Shown one piece after another: positions 5,257-11,516 of a stretch of 11,516 bases of DNA. Origin of the DNA: Spirochaetaceae bacterium (lineage in GTDB: Bacteria; Spirochaetota; Spirochaetia; Treponematales; Breznakiellaceae). Each line of letters begins with the position of its first letter. Position 1 is the stretch's first letter. The DNA lies in contig JAIRSB010000114.1 of the NCBI GenBank assembly GCA_031255655.1, positions 1 to 11,516 of the forward strand, in the 5' to 3' direction. Below the pieces are notes generated by a model, which saw only the letters and a program-made list of their open reading frames with translations, made no database searches and was not told the DNA's origin. The translations under genes and the position numbers were made by a program.

Positions 5257-5961
5257 TCAACGCCTTTTGCGGTTTGAGCCTGTCAGCCGGTACAGTTTTG
5301 AACGTCCGCTTTTTCCTATTTGTTCGATGAGTTCAAGACGATTGAGGACGTATACTGTCTTACGGGCAAGGTTTGGCTTTATGCCGCTTTTATACGCGAG
5401 GGACGCGGCGGTAAAAGCCTCGTCCGCTTTGAATGGAACGAATTGCAGATAGTCTTTCAAGCGGCGCAGCATGATAGACCGCTTGCGTTTTTGCAGGAAT
5501 TTATCTTGTACGCTCACGCCGCCGCGCCGCCATGAGCCTTTGCCGTCGGCTTTACGTTCCTCAAGGACGTCGACAACGGCGAGTTCAACCGACAGATTTG
5601 GCAGCAGCGGCAGCGTGGGTGCGTACACAAGCGCGTTAAAAAGGTCCCATTTGCAGCCATGTTTGGGGCTCTTCCGCAGGCGCGTCAAATTGCCGTCATT
5701 GTCGTACAAGGCTATGCGTTTTTCTTCGATTATGGGATGGACGATTTTTACGCGGTGGCGCCCGCTAAGTTTCGGCAGTTTTTTGCTAAGCGGCGCGAAA
5801 CTTCCAGTCTGTATCTCGATAATATCGCCCGCTTTATTCACGCAGTCGCAGATGTAAACCCCGTTGGCAACCTCTGTTCCGCCCCCTTTTCCCGCGTAAT
5901 CGTTTTTTAACGCGCGGTGCAGGGAGCTTTCATTTTCAAGTCCTATCACCTTAGTAATCAA
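5257..5961 (-). CDS. Hypothetical protein: possible nuclease-like N-domain plus C-terminal winged helix
   Basis: The 234-residue product has two parts. Residues about 11-80 contain SSLHRALKNDYA, then GVYICDCVNKAGDIIEIQTG with Asp39 and Glu49-Ile-Gln51, then lysines at 60-61 and VKIVHPI. This Asp ~ Glu-x-Gln ~ Lys order resembles a PD-(D/E)XK-type nuclease core, but that is an inference. Residues about 180-228 (FTAASLAYKSGIKPNLARKTVYVLNRLELIEQIGKSGRSKLYRL) look like a winged helix-turn-helix, followed by a basic end (NRKRR). The frame opens at TTG 5961-5959 with no ribosome binding site; GTG at 5949-5947 is an alternative start. It probably heads the minus-strand transcript with the PAP2 gene and is divergent from lptC. 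Its role is unknown. Confidence 0.65.
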   Translation of the reverse strand: MITKVIGLENESSLHRALKNDYAGKGGGTEVANGVYICDCVNKAGDIIEIQTGSFAPLSKKLPKLSGRHRVKIVHPIIEEKRIALYDNDGNLTRLRKSPKHGCKWDLFNALVYAPTLPLLPNLSVELAVVDVLEERKADGKGSWRRGGVSVQDKFLQKRKRSIMLRRLKDYLQFVPFKADEAFTAASLAYKSGIKPNLARKTVYVLNRLELIEQIGKSGRSKLYRLTGSNRKRR

Positions 5962-5979
5962 TATAATATAAAATTCGAG

Positions 5980-6010
5980 CTAAAAACAGCGTACAAGCTT
6001 GTGTTTTTAG
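5980..6010. promoter_or_regulatory. Inverted repeat in the divergent promoter region
   Basis: CTAAAAACA (5980-5988) and TGTTTTTAG (6002-6010) are perfect 9-bp inverted arms enclosing a smaller palindrome, ACAAGCTTGT (5993-6002). The gap between the divergent genes (5962-6035) is otherwise AT-rich, with TATAAT at 5962-5967 and TATATA at 6025-6030 as possible -10 elements. The inverted repeat could be an operator shared by both transcripts or a transcriptional insulator. Confidence 0.4.
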
Positions 6011-6035
6011 GGCAAAAATACCGATATATAAGAGT

Positions 6036-6713
6036 ATGAAGCGTTCATATCTGTTATTAGCGTTTTTGTGCGCCGCCAGCGGCGTGTCATGCACTTTTGA
6101 TTACGGGGCGGCAGCCGGCGGAGAATCGCCTTATCCTGACATAACGATGGAAGACCTGGACTATGTTAGAGTACGCAGAGGCACTCCGCTGGCGCGTTTG
6201 CAGGCGGAAGTCGCGGAACGGTACGAAAACCGCCGCCGCATGGAATTGAAAAACTATAGCTTTGAACAGTATAATACAACAAATGAGGAAGTTGACGCGA
6301 TAGGCTCAGGCGGTTTCGCGTCTGTTGAACTTGACACCAGCAATATCCACATGTCGGACGGCGTGGAAATCATTGTGGATACGGAAGACATAACTTTGGA
6401 AACGGAACGTCTCGATTGGGACGACGGCAGAAAGTTTTTGAAAGGCGGCGACAACGATCCGGTGAGTGTGGAACAGCCTGACGGCACTCGTTTCACGGGT
6501 TCAGGTTTTTCCGCGGATGTACGGGCGAGGAGTTGGCTTGTTTCATACAACGCAGCTGGTGTTTATATCCACGAAGAGGATGAGGACTCCGGCGAGGAAA
6601 CTGACGGATTGGAAAATGAGGACGAGGCTGAAACTGAAATTGAGGATGAGATTGAAGCTGAAATCGAAAATGAAAATGAGTCCGCAAACGCCGCAGCTTT
6701 CTCCGGCGGCTAA
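6036..6713 (+). CDS. lptC: LptC-like lipoprotein of the Lpt transport system
   Basis: The 225-residue product has a signal with ASGVSC, so Cys19 would be lipidated. LptC links the inner-membrane LptB2FG exporter to the periplasmic LptA bridge that carries lipopolysaccharide or a similar glycolipid. The region about 70-178 (ELKNYSFEQYN, VELDTSNIHMSDGVEII, RLDWDDGRKFLKGG, GSGFSADVRARSW) has the repeated short strands of the LptC/OstA fold. The position before lptA and lptB supports the call. Residues from about 180 form an acidic, low-complexity tail (EDEDSGEETDGLENEDEAE, later EIEDEIEAEIENENES) not typical of LptC. Its 3' end overlaps the start of lptA by 44 nt. There is no strong ribosome binding site. 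Many treponemes lack classical LPS, so the cargo may be another glycolipid. Confidence 0.75.
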   Translation: MKRSYLLLAFLCAASGVSCTFDYGAAAGGESPYPDITMEDLDYVRVRRGTPLARLQAEVAERYENRRRMELKNYSFEQYNTTNEEVDAIGSGGFASVELDTSNIHMSDGVEIIVDTEDITLETERLDWDDGRKFLKGGDNDPVSVEQPDGTRFTGSGFSADVRARSWLVSYNAAGVYIHEEDEDSGEETDGLENEDEAETEIEDEIEAEIENENESANAAAFSGG

Positions 6714-7356
6714 AAATACCCAGTCTAGGAAAAATATCTCTGTCCGGTCTTTAGTTCTGACTCTCGTTCTATTCCTTTTTACTTCCGGTGGAAAACTCTT
6801 TGCGGATACTTTCACGTTCAAAGCGGACAGAATGAACGGCAACAAGGCTACCGGCAAGGAAGTTACAATTCTAACCGGAAACGCCGAAGTGCGCTCCGAC
6901 AATCTTCTGCTTAAAGCCGACCGGATAGAGCTTATCGGTAGTGATAATAACATAATAGAGTGTTCGGGTTCGGTTTGGGGAAATCAGGAAGAAAAAGAAA
7001 TCTTTTTTAGAAGCGACAGGATGATATATGACCGCGACAAAAAAATCGCTCATCTGGAGGGTAATTCAACACTGGAAGACAAGCGAAACGAAATTGTCGC
7101 GAGGGGGCGTTACATCGAATACGATGAAAATGCCGAGATAACGGTGTTTCAAATATCCGTGCGTCTTTTCAAAGACAATATGGTATGCCGTTCGGAATAT
7201 GCTGTTTACCGCAGAGAGGAACAACTGCTTGACCTTTCCGGTTTTCCGGTTGTGTATAAGAAAAGCGATGAATTCCGCGCGGACAGAATCAGGGTGGATT
7301 TAGACACTGATGATGTCATCATGGAAGGCGCAGTCTCAGGTTCTATCAAGGAATAG
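6670..7356 (+). CDS. lptA: LptA / OstA-like periplasmic bridge protein
   Basis: From ATG 6670 the product is 228 residues; ATG 6676 is an equally good start. Both lie inside the acidic-tail codons of lptC, so the genes overlap by 38-44 nt. A long polar n-region precedes a hydrophobic segment (SLVLTLVLFLFTSGG) and a likely signal cleavage after KLFA (about residue 45). The mature part repeats the OstA pattern: FTFKADRMNGN, LTGNAEVRSDNLLLKADRIEL, CSGSVWG, FRSDRMIYDRDKKIAHLEGN, then VDLDTDDVIMEGAV. Such strands stack into the beta-jellyroll that shuttles glycolipid across the periplasm. The frame stays open upstream to 6466, but that part is only the shadow of lptC. The stop lies 3 bp before the lptB start. 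Confidence 0.8.
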   Translation: MKMSPQTPQLSPAAKNTQSRKNISVRSLVLTLVLFLFTSGGKLFADTFTFKADRMNGNKATGKEVTILTGNAEVRSDNLLLKADRIELIGSDNNIIECSGSVWGNQEEKEIFFRSDRMIYDRDKKIAHLEGNSTLEDKRNEIVARGRYIEYDENAEITVFQISVRLFKDNMVCRSEYAVYRREEQLLDLSGFPVVYKKSDEFRADRIRVDLDTDDVIMEGAVSGSIKE

Positions 7357-7359
7357 TTG

Positions 7360-8604
7360 ATGGGCTTTCTGAATAAATGCGACGCTATTCTTGACCAGCC
7401 TGCCTCTCCGCCGGAAGCTGAACGCCGTTCTCCGCGCCCCGCACAACGGCAAACGGCGAAGACCGGGACAGTCTCTCCGGCACAGCGCCAGACGACAATA
7501 GGCAGGACGCCGCCGGTTACTACCACGACTCGGCGGACGACGGAGAGCAGGGTGCGGACAGCGGCTCCCACGCGGACTAAGACAGCGGAGGCCGGAACGC
7601 GGACAGGCGCTCCGGTTCGGCGGCAAACAACAGTGGACAGAACGCGGACGGCGGAGTTCGCGCCGCGCCGGACAACGGAAACGGAAAGACCGTCGGTCAT
7701 CACTCCGCGGACAGCAGACAGTGTCAAAGAGTCTCCAGCCGCGCTAAATGACGCGAAATTCGAGGATTTACGCAGCAAAAAAAAAAGCGACGAAACCTCT
7801 ATCAGTGCGGAATATTCCGACAGGCGTGGGGCTTCACGCGCTACGGACAGACGGCGCATCAGGAGAAACGCCGATGGAAAAAGCACGCTTACAATCTCCG
7901 ATTTACGCAAGAATTTCGGCTCAAAAGAGATTGTCCGCGGCGTAGGCTTTTCGATGAAGGGCGGCGAAGTCGCCGGTCTGCTTGGTCCTAACGGCGCAGG
8001 TAAAACCACCATTTTTTATATGATCGTGGGCTTTTACAAGCCCAGCACAGGCGACATAAAATTGAACGGCGTAAGCATAACAAACGGCCCGATGTACCGC
8101 AGGGCAAGGATGGGCATAGCTTATCTTCCGCAAGACGCCTCGATTTTCCGTAAACTGACGGTAGAGCAAAACATTTGGGCTATACTGGAAAGCCGCGGAG
8201 ACCTAAATAAAAAAGAGAAAAAGCAAAGGCTTGAGGAACTTATCTCCGATTTCGGCATAGGGCGCATAAGGAAACAGTACGGCTACACATTATCCGGCGG
8301 AGAGCGCCGGCGCACTGAAATCGCGCGCGCGCTGGCGATAGACCCCAAATTTTTGCTTCTTGACGAACCTTTCGCCGGAATAGACCCGATAGCCGTGCAC
8401 GAAATCAAGCAGATAATCAAGCGGCTGTCCGACGAGGGTATCGGAATTCTGATAACCGACCACAATGTCCGTGACACGCTGGAAATAACGGACGCCGCCT
8501 TCATCATAAATCACGGTCTAATCGTCGCCCGCGGAGCCCGCGAGGATATTTTGGCTAATCAAACTGTGCGCGATGTGTATCTTGGCTCCGAATTCAAGAT
8601 GTGA
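7360..8604 (+). CDS. lptB: LptB ABC-transporter ATPase with a long R/T/P-rich N-terminal extension
   Basis: The 414-residue product has an ABC ATPase domain from about residue 177 to the end (238 residues), the full length of an ordinary LptB. It shows Walker A GPNGAGKT (209-216), a Q-loop region YLPQDASIF, signature LSGGE (311-315), Walker B FLLLDEP with Asp335-Glu336, and the H-loop His368. It would power extraction of LPS-like lipid from the inner membrane together with LptF/LptG, which are not in the window. The first ~175 residues are low complexity, rich in Arg, Thr, Pro and Ala, in degenerate repeats of about 12-16 residues (RTPPVTTTTRRTTES, RTRTAEFAPRRTTETE). No ATG, GTG or TTG lies close to the ABC domain, so much of the extension must be translated. 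AAGGA at 7348-7352, 7 nt before ATG 7360, supports this start. Confidence 0.85.
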   Translation: MGFLNKCDAILDQPASPPEAERRSPRPAQRQTAKTGTVSPAQRQTTIGRTPPVTTTTRRTTESRVRTAAPTRTKTAEAGTRTGAPVRRQTTVDRTRTAEFAPRRTTETERPSVITPRTADSVKESPAALNDAKFEDLRSKKKSDETSISAEYSDRRGASRATDRRRIRRNADGKSTLTISDLRKNFGSKEIVRGVGFSMKGGEVAGLLGPNGAGKTTIFYMIVGFYKPSTGDIKLNGVSITNGPMYRRARMGIAYLPQDASIFRKLTVEQNIWAILESRGDLNKKEKKQRLEELISDFGIGRIRKQYGYTLSGGERRRTEIARALAIDPKFLLLDEPFAGIDPIAVHEIKQIIKRLSDEGIGILITDHNVRDTLEITDAAFIINHGLIVARGAREDILANQTVRDVYLGSEFKM

Positions 8605-8615
8605 TTCTTCCACTC

Positions 8616-8643
8616 TAAACATGACGAATAAAAAAGCCGAAAT
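8616..8643 (+). promoter_or_regulatory. Sigma-28-like promoter candidate for the flagellar operon
   Basis: TAAA at 8616-8619 and GCCGAAAT at 8636-8643 are separated by 16 bp. The flagellar sigma-28 consensus is TAAA, about 15 bp, GCCGATAA. The site lies about 100 bp before the fliK start, in the gap after lptB, and treponemal fla operons beginning with this gene are reported to use such promoters. Confidence 0.5.
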
Positions 8644-8679
8644 TTACTAAGACGGGACTTGAAGCAATTCTTCCTGAAC

Positions 8680-8699
8680 GAGGCCGACGGAACGGCTTC
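8680..8699. other. Hairpin in the leader before fliK
   Basis: GAGGCCG (8680-8686), loop ACGGAA, and CGGCTTC (8693-8699) form a 7-bp stem with one G-U pair. No T-run follows. It may be the end of the lptB transcript or leader structure in the fliK mRNA. Nothing else is recognisable in 8605-8745 apart from the promoter candidate and the fliK ribosome binding site. Confidence 0.35.
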
Positions 8700-8745
8700 G
8701 CAATCAAAAAATAAACACGGATTGTTATTTTAAGGAGGCAGGGCA

Positions 8746-10308
8746 GTGTTAAATACAGCCCTATTCAATACATCCGGTTTTTCGCTATCCCAGCCCACCC
8801 CGCCGGGTCCGGCGCTTACAAGCAATTCTCCAAGTTTTCCACCTCTGATCACGTCATCAAATCAGGCAAAGCCTGATTTGGCGCTGGAAACGTCAAACGC
8901 GCTTAAATTTTCGGATTATTTGGCGGCAGTGGCTGAAAAAGCCCCGCCCAAAGAGGAAACCGCCGCGCCGCCGGAAACGGCAGAGAAAGCCGGTGAAGAT
9001 GAGAGAGCGGAGGACGTGAAAAATGATGAAGACAGAGAAAACTATCTGGCCGCGGCGTCCGCGGCCTCGCACGGCGCGGCGGCGAATGCTACCAAAAATC
9101 CGCAAGATCTGGAGAGCGCCGGAGAAGCGGACCTAAAAACCGGAGAGACGCTGGTAAAACTTGACGCCTCCGCCAAAGGCGGAGGCGCGGCGGAGGCGGC
9201 TGAAATCCCACCGGAAACGGAAGAGATGGCGCAGACGGAGGAAATCGCGGCGACAGCAGAGGGCGCGGTGGACGCGGAGGGGAGGCGTCCACATAAGACT
9301 GGAAAGCACGGTGCGCCGGAGGCGGGAGGGGAGGCCCAAGCCGAAAAAGCGGCGGACATTCCGGTGGATTCTGAGAACTCAAAGCCGCTTAACGCGGAGG
9401 AGCTTGCGGACGAAAAAAAGACGACATCTGAGCGGATCGCGCTCGAAGCGGACGACAGCGGCGGCGTACATGGCAGCGCGAACGCAGCGGGTAAGAAGCA
9501 AGAGCGCGGTGAAGGCGCGGCAAGGGCTTCGCCGGAGGGCGAAAACCCCGCCGCCGCGCTTGCCGCCGCCGGAACGAGAGGGGCGTCTCCGGCAAAAGGC
9601 TCCGAACGGGAGGGGGAGGGCAAGACTTCCGCCAGAAAGAAGCAGGCGGTAGAGCGGGTGAAGCATCGCGCGGAACATTCCGGCCAGAGTGCCGTCGTGT
9701 TCGACGGCAGCGCGGCGCGTCCCGCCGAAGGGCGGGACGCGCCGCGCGTAAACGCGGGCGGGACGCCGGAGACGGAAATCGTTGTGAATATGCGCACCGA
9801 GGCGCGTAGCACGGCAGCGGACGGCAGGGAGGGTTTTTCCAACAAGATGCCGGCCTCGTTCGAAAACTTTCTTGCCCGTGAGCTTCAACAGAATTTGGGC
9901 GGCGACATTGTCCGGCAGGCGCAGATTTTGCTGCGCGAGGGTGGCGAAGGGACTATCCGCTTGTCGCTTAGGCCGGAGTCCTTGGGCAAGGTCAAGATAC
10001 ATCTTGAAATGGCCGAAAACAAGGTTACCGGAAAAATCGTCGTGGAAAGCGGAGAGGCTCTTAGAGCGTTCGAGCACGAGCTGGCCTCACTCGAAGAGAC
10101 TTTTCGCAGTGAGGGTTTTGACGGCGCGAACCTTAGTCTTGAGTTAGAGGAGCGTCCCGACCCGCGAAACAGTGAAGACGGGCGGCAGGCGGAGGGGGCG
10201 GCGAAGTTTTCGGTTAGAACGGCTTCGTCCCGTTACGATGGCGCGGTGGACAAGGTTACGTTCATAGACGCTGCCTATTCCACAAAACAGGTAAATGTTC
10301 TTATTTAG
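8746..10308 (+). CDS. fliK: Flagellar hook-length control protein FliK
   Basis: FliK is exported through the flagellar type III apparatus and switches export from hook to filament when the hook is long enough. The start is GTG 8746 with AAGGAGG at 8731-8737. The product is 520 residues. The C-terminal Flg_hook domain (about 380-475) is clear: QQNLGGDIVRQAQILL, EGTIRLSLRPESLGKVKIHL, KITGKIVVES-like KVTGKIVVES, and EGFDGANLSLEL. Residues about 30-370 are a disordered Ala/Glu/Gly/Lys-rich linker, as expected for a molecular ruler. Its DNA is very G+C-rich and contains several perfect inverted repeats (listed separately). flgD and flgE follow, the order of the treponemal fla operon, where this gene was first called tapI. 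It is probably driven by the sigma-28-like site upstream. Confidence 0.88.
   Translation: MLNTALFNTSGFSLSQPTPPGPALTSNSPSFPPLITSSNQAKPDLALETSNALKFSDYLAAVAEKAPPKEETAAPPETAEKAGEDERAEDVKNDEDRENYLAAASAASHGAAANATKNPQDLESAGEADLKTGETLVKLDASAKGGGAAEAAEIPPETEEMAQTEEIAATAEGAVDAEGRRPHKTGKHGAPEAGGEAQAEKAADIPVDSENSKPLNAEELADEKKTTSERIALEADDSGGVHGSANAAGKKQERGEGAARASPEGENPAAALAAAGTRGASPAKGSEREGEGKTSARKKQAVERVKHRAEHSGQSAVVFDGSAARPAEGRDAPRVNAGGTPETEIVVNMRTEARSTAADGREGFSNKMPASFENFLARELQQNLGGDIVRQAQILLREGGEGTIRLSLRPESLGKVKIHLEMAENKVTGKIVVESGEALRAFEHELASLEETFRSEGFDGANLSLELEERPDPRNSEDGRQAEGAAKFSVRTASSRYDGAVDKVTFIDAAYSTKQVNVLI
8858..8880. repeat. Perfect hairpin in the fliK linker (10-bp arms, AAA loop)
   Basis: CAAATCAGGC (8858-8867), loop AAA, GCCTGATTTG (8871-8880). 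It lies about 110 bases after the fliK start codon, within coding sequence. Confidence 0.85.
9048..9066. repeat. Perfect hairpin in the fliK linker (8-bp arms, CGT loop)
   Basis: GGCCGCGG (9048-9055), loop CGT, CCGCGGCC (9059-9066). It encodes an alanine/serine-rich piece of the linker. Confidence 0.75.
9165..9187. repeat. Perfect hairpin in the fliK linker (10-bp arms, AAA loop)
   Basis: CGCCTCCGCC (9165-9174), loop AAA, GGCGGAGGCG (9178-9187). It has the same geometry as the hairpin at 8858 but a different stem sequence. Confidence 0.85.
9268..9292. repeat. Perfect inverted repeat in the fliK linker (8-bp arms)
   Basis: GTGGACGC (9268-9275) and GCGTCCAC (9285-9292) are separated by a 9-nt loop. 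Confidence 0.7.
9690..9747. repeat. Two adjacent perfect hairpins in the fliK linker, one with 17-bp arms
   Basis: TGCCGTCG (9690-9697), loop TGTT, CGACGGCA (9702-9709) is followed immediately by GCGCGGCGCGTCCCGCC (9710-9726), loop GAAG, and its exact complement (9731-9747). The second is a 17-bp perfect GC-rich stem entirely inside coding sequence, encoding SAARPAEGRDAPR. The TCCCGCC-GAAG stem recalls the GAAA-looped element at the end of the PAP2 gene. Confidence 0.9.
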
Positions 10309-10362
10309 GTCTGCAGGGTCTTTTTATAATGTTCTTTATTAAGGTTTTAAGGAGTTTTATTT

Positions 10363-10800
10363 ATGGATATAAACATTAATTTAGATGCCAAAGAGATGGC
10401 GGAGACAAAGCGTTTTGTTGACAACTTCAACGCTAAAATCAATGACGGAAAGGTCAAAAGTCAAAGTCTGGGACGGGATGATTTTCTAAAACTGCTGGTA
10501 ACTCAGCTTTCGTATCAAAATCCGGCGGCTCCTATGGAGGATAGGGAATTCATAGCTCAGATGGCGCAGTTTTCGTCTCTTGAACAGATGACGAACATGG
10601 CAAGCGATTTTTCAAAGTTGGCGGAAATAATCACGGGAAGTGAAGCTAATTCCGCTATCGGTAAGTCGGTAGAAATCATGGAAGGCGAGAATATGGTCCA
10701 GGGAACGGTGAAGGCGGTAACGCGCGGCGGTTCTCCACAGGTGCTTGTAAATGGCAATTATTACCAGTGGAGTCAGGTAACAATGGTTTTTGAAGAATAA
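10363..10800 (+). CDS. flgD: Flagellar hook capping / assembly protein FlgD
   Basis: FlgD caps the growing hook and guides insertion of FlgE subunits. The 145-residue product has the conserved N-terminal block GRDDFLKLLVTQLSYQNPAAPMEDREFI...QMAQFSSLEQMTNM in two parts at about residues 43-83. The C-terminal half is short (SAIGKSVEIMEG, then a strand-rich end QVLVNGNYYQWSQVTMVF). FlgD from E. coli is over 200 residues, so the hook-cap Ig/Tudor region is reduced; I believe this short form is usual in treponemes. AAGGAG at 10349-10354, 8 nt before the ATG, fixes the start. It lies 54 bp after fliK and 30 bp before flgE. A perfect TATAAT at 10325-10330 has no good -35 partner. Confidence 0.92.
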   Translation: MDININLDAKEMAETKRFVDNFNAKINDGKVKSQSLGRDDFLKLLVTQLSYQNPAAPMEDREFIAQMAQFSSLEQMTNMASDFSKLAEIITGSEANSAIGKSVEIMEGENMVQGTVKAVTRGGSPQVLVNGNYYQWSQVTMVFEE

Positions 10801-10830
10801 TCATTTTTAGAAAATGCGAGGTAATGCTTT

Positions 10831-11516
10831 ATGATGCGATCATTGTTTTCCGGCGTTTCTGGTTTGCAGAATCATCAGACTAGAATGGATGTTGTGGGCA
10901 ACAACATTGCCAACATAAACACGACGGGTTTTAAGAAAGGGCGGGTTAATTTTCAGGATATGTTGTACCAGCAGCTTCAGGGCGCGGCGCGTCCAACGGA
11001 AGAAGTGGGCGGCATAAACCCGAAGGAAGTTGGGCTTGGCATGTCCATAGCTTCGATAGACACGATACACACACAAGGTTCTTTGCAGACTACCGGTAAG
11101 ATGACGGACGTGGCTGTTATGGGGCAAGGGTTCTTTGTGCTTGCGGAGGGCAACAATCAGCTTTACACGCGGGCCGGAGCTTTTGACCTTGATAACGAGG
11201 GGACACTCGTGAACCCGGCTAACGGCATGAAGGTGCAGGGCTGGATGGCGGAGGTGGTAAACGGCGTTACTCTGCTGGAGGTTTCCCGCGATGTGGGCGA
11301 CCTGAACATTCCGGTAGGCAGCAAGGATCCGGCGCGCGCCACCACACGGATAGACTTTGCCTGCAACCTAGACAAGCGGACGCCGTTCATTGCCGAAGGC
11401 GCGGACGAGGCGGCGGTGCGTCAGGGAACATGGAACACACAGATAGAGATTTACGATTCTTTCGGAGAGGTGCATATCTTGCAGGCTTCTTTTACCCGCG
11501 TGCCTGACACGGCGAA
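10831..11516 (+). CDS. flgE: Flagellar hook protein FlgE (3' end outside window)
   Basis: The frame is open from ATG 10831 to the window edge, giving 228 residues. FlgE polymerises into the curved hook of the periplasmic flagellum. The N-terminus MMRSLFSGVSGLQNHQTRMD, then VVGNNIANINTTGFKKGRVNF, is the flagellar rod/hook D0 motif. The segment MGQGFFVLAEGNNQLYTRAG is the FlgE/FlgG-type domain. Counting from ATG 10831, Lys165 (in GSKDP) and Cys178 (in DFACNLDKRTP) fall at the numbers known for the lysinoalanine cross-link of T. denticola FlgE. That supports this start over ATG 10834. GAGGT at 10818-10822, 8 nt upstream, also fits. It is the third gene of the operon. Confidence 0.95.
   Translation, partial: MMRSLFSGVSGLQNHQTRMDVVGNNIANINTTGFKKGRVNFQDMLYQQLQGAARPTEEVGGINPKEVGLGMSIASIDTIHTQGSLQTTGKMTDVAVMGQGFFVLAEGNNQLYTRAGAFDLDNEGTLVNPANGMKVQGWMAEVVNGVTLLEVSRDVGDLNIPVGSKDPARATTRIDFACNLDKRTPFIAEGADEAAVRQGTWNTQIEIYDSFGEVHILQASFTRVPDTA

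Noticed and set aside
7206..8012. Long minus-strand frame opposite lptA/lptB
   Set aside because: It is the low-complexity shadow of the LptB extension and covers parts of two well-supported genes.
9042..10077. Long minus-strand frames opposite fliK
   Set aside because: They are compositional shadows of the GC-rich linker; FliK has a clear C-terminal domain on the plus strand.
10325..10330. Internal promoter before flgD from a perfect TATAAT
   Set aside because: No acceptable -35 hexamer lies about 17 bp upstream, and flgD fits the fliK operon.

Overview
The window looks like a spirochaete chromosome, most likely a treponeme or close relative. The best evidence is the fliK-flgD-flgE order at the right end, a hook protein with Lys165 and Cys178 (the residues cross-linked in Treponema denticola FlgE), and a UPF0164/FadL-like outer-membrane protein of the kind abundant in treponemes. 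The core genes are near 50% G+C or above. Palindromic and tandem repeats are unusually frequent. I cannot name the species.

Left third (1-2023) is an accessory, repeat-driven region. The tail of a glycine-rich protein, its strong terminator and a spacer occur twice, at about 50-241 and 1656-1858. Both copies run into 23-bp tandem repeats (14 units, then 2 units) and then into a CGTCATTGCGAGG-type dispersed palindromic element. Between the copies lie a small lipoprotein gene (770-973) with a recognisable promoter and an AT-rich islet of about 600 bp. The islet holds small membrane-protein genes, one of them broken by an in-frame stop.

Middle (2024-5961): an apparently intact but isolated F1 ATP synthase gamma gene (atpG), ending at a perfect palindrome; a UPF0164/PorV-like outer-membrane protein with a C-terminal TPR; and, convergent to it, a two-gene minus-strand unit. 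That unit encodes a possible nuclease-like protein with a C-terminal winged-helix-like region, then a PAP2-family protein that lacks several canonical catalytic residues.

Right half (6036-11516): an lptC-lptA-lptB cluster for lipid or glycolipid transport to the outer membrane, with overlapping or abutting genes. LptC has an acidic tail and LptB carries an unusual R/T/P-rich N-terminal extension of about 175 residues. After a 141-bp gap with a sigma-28-like promoter candidate comes the start of the large flagellar operon: fliK (GTG start), flgD and the first 228 codons of flgE. The disordered linker of fliK contains a series of perfect inverted repeats, one with 17-bp arms, which is the strongest unexplained structure in the window.

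No tRNA, rRNA, CRISPR array or transposase gene was seen.
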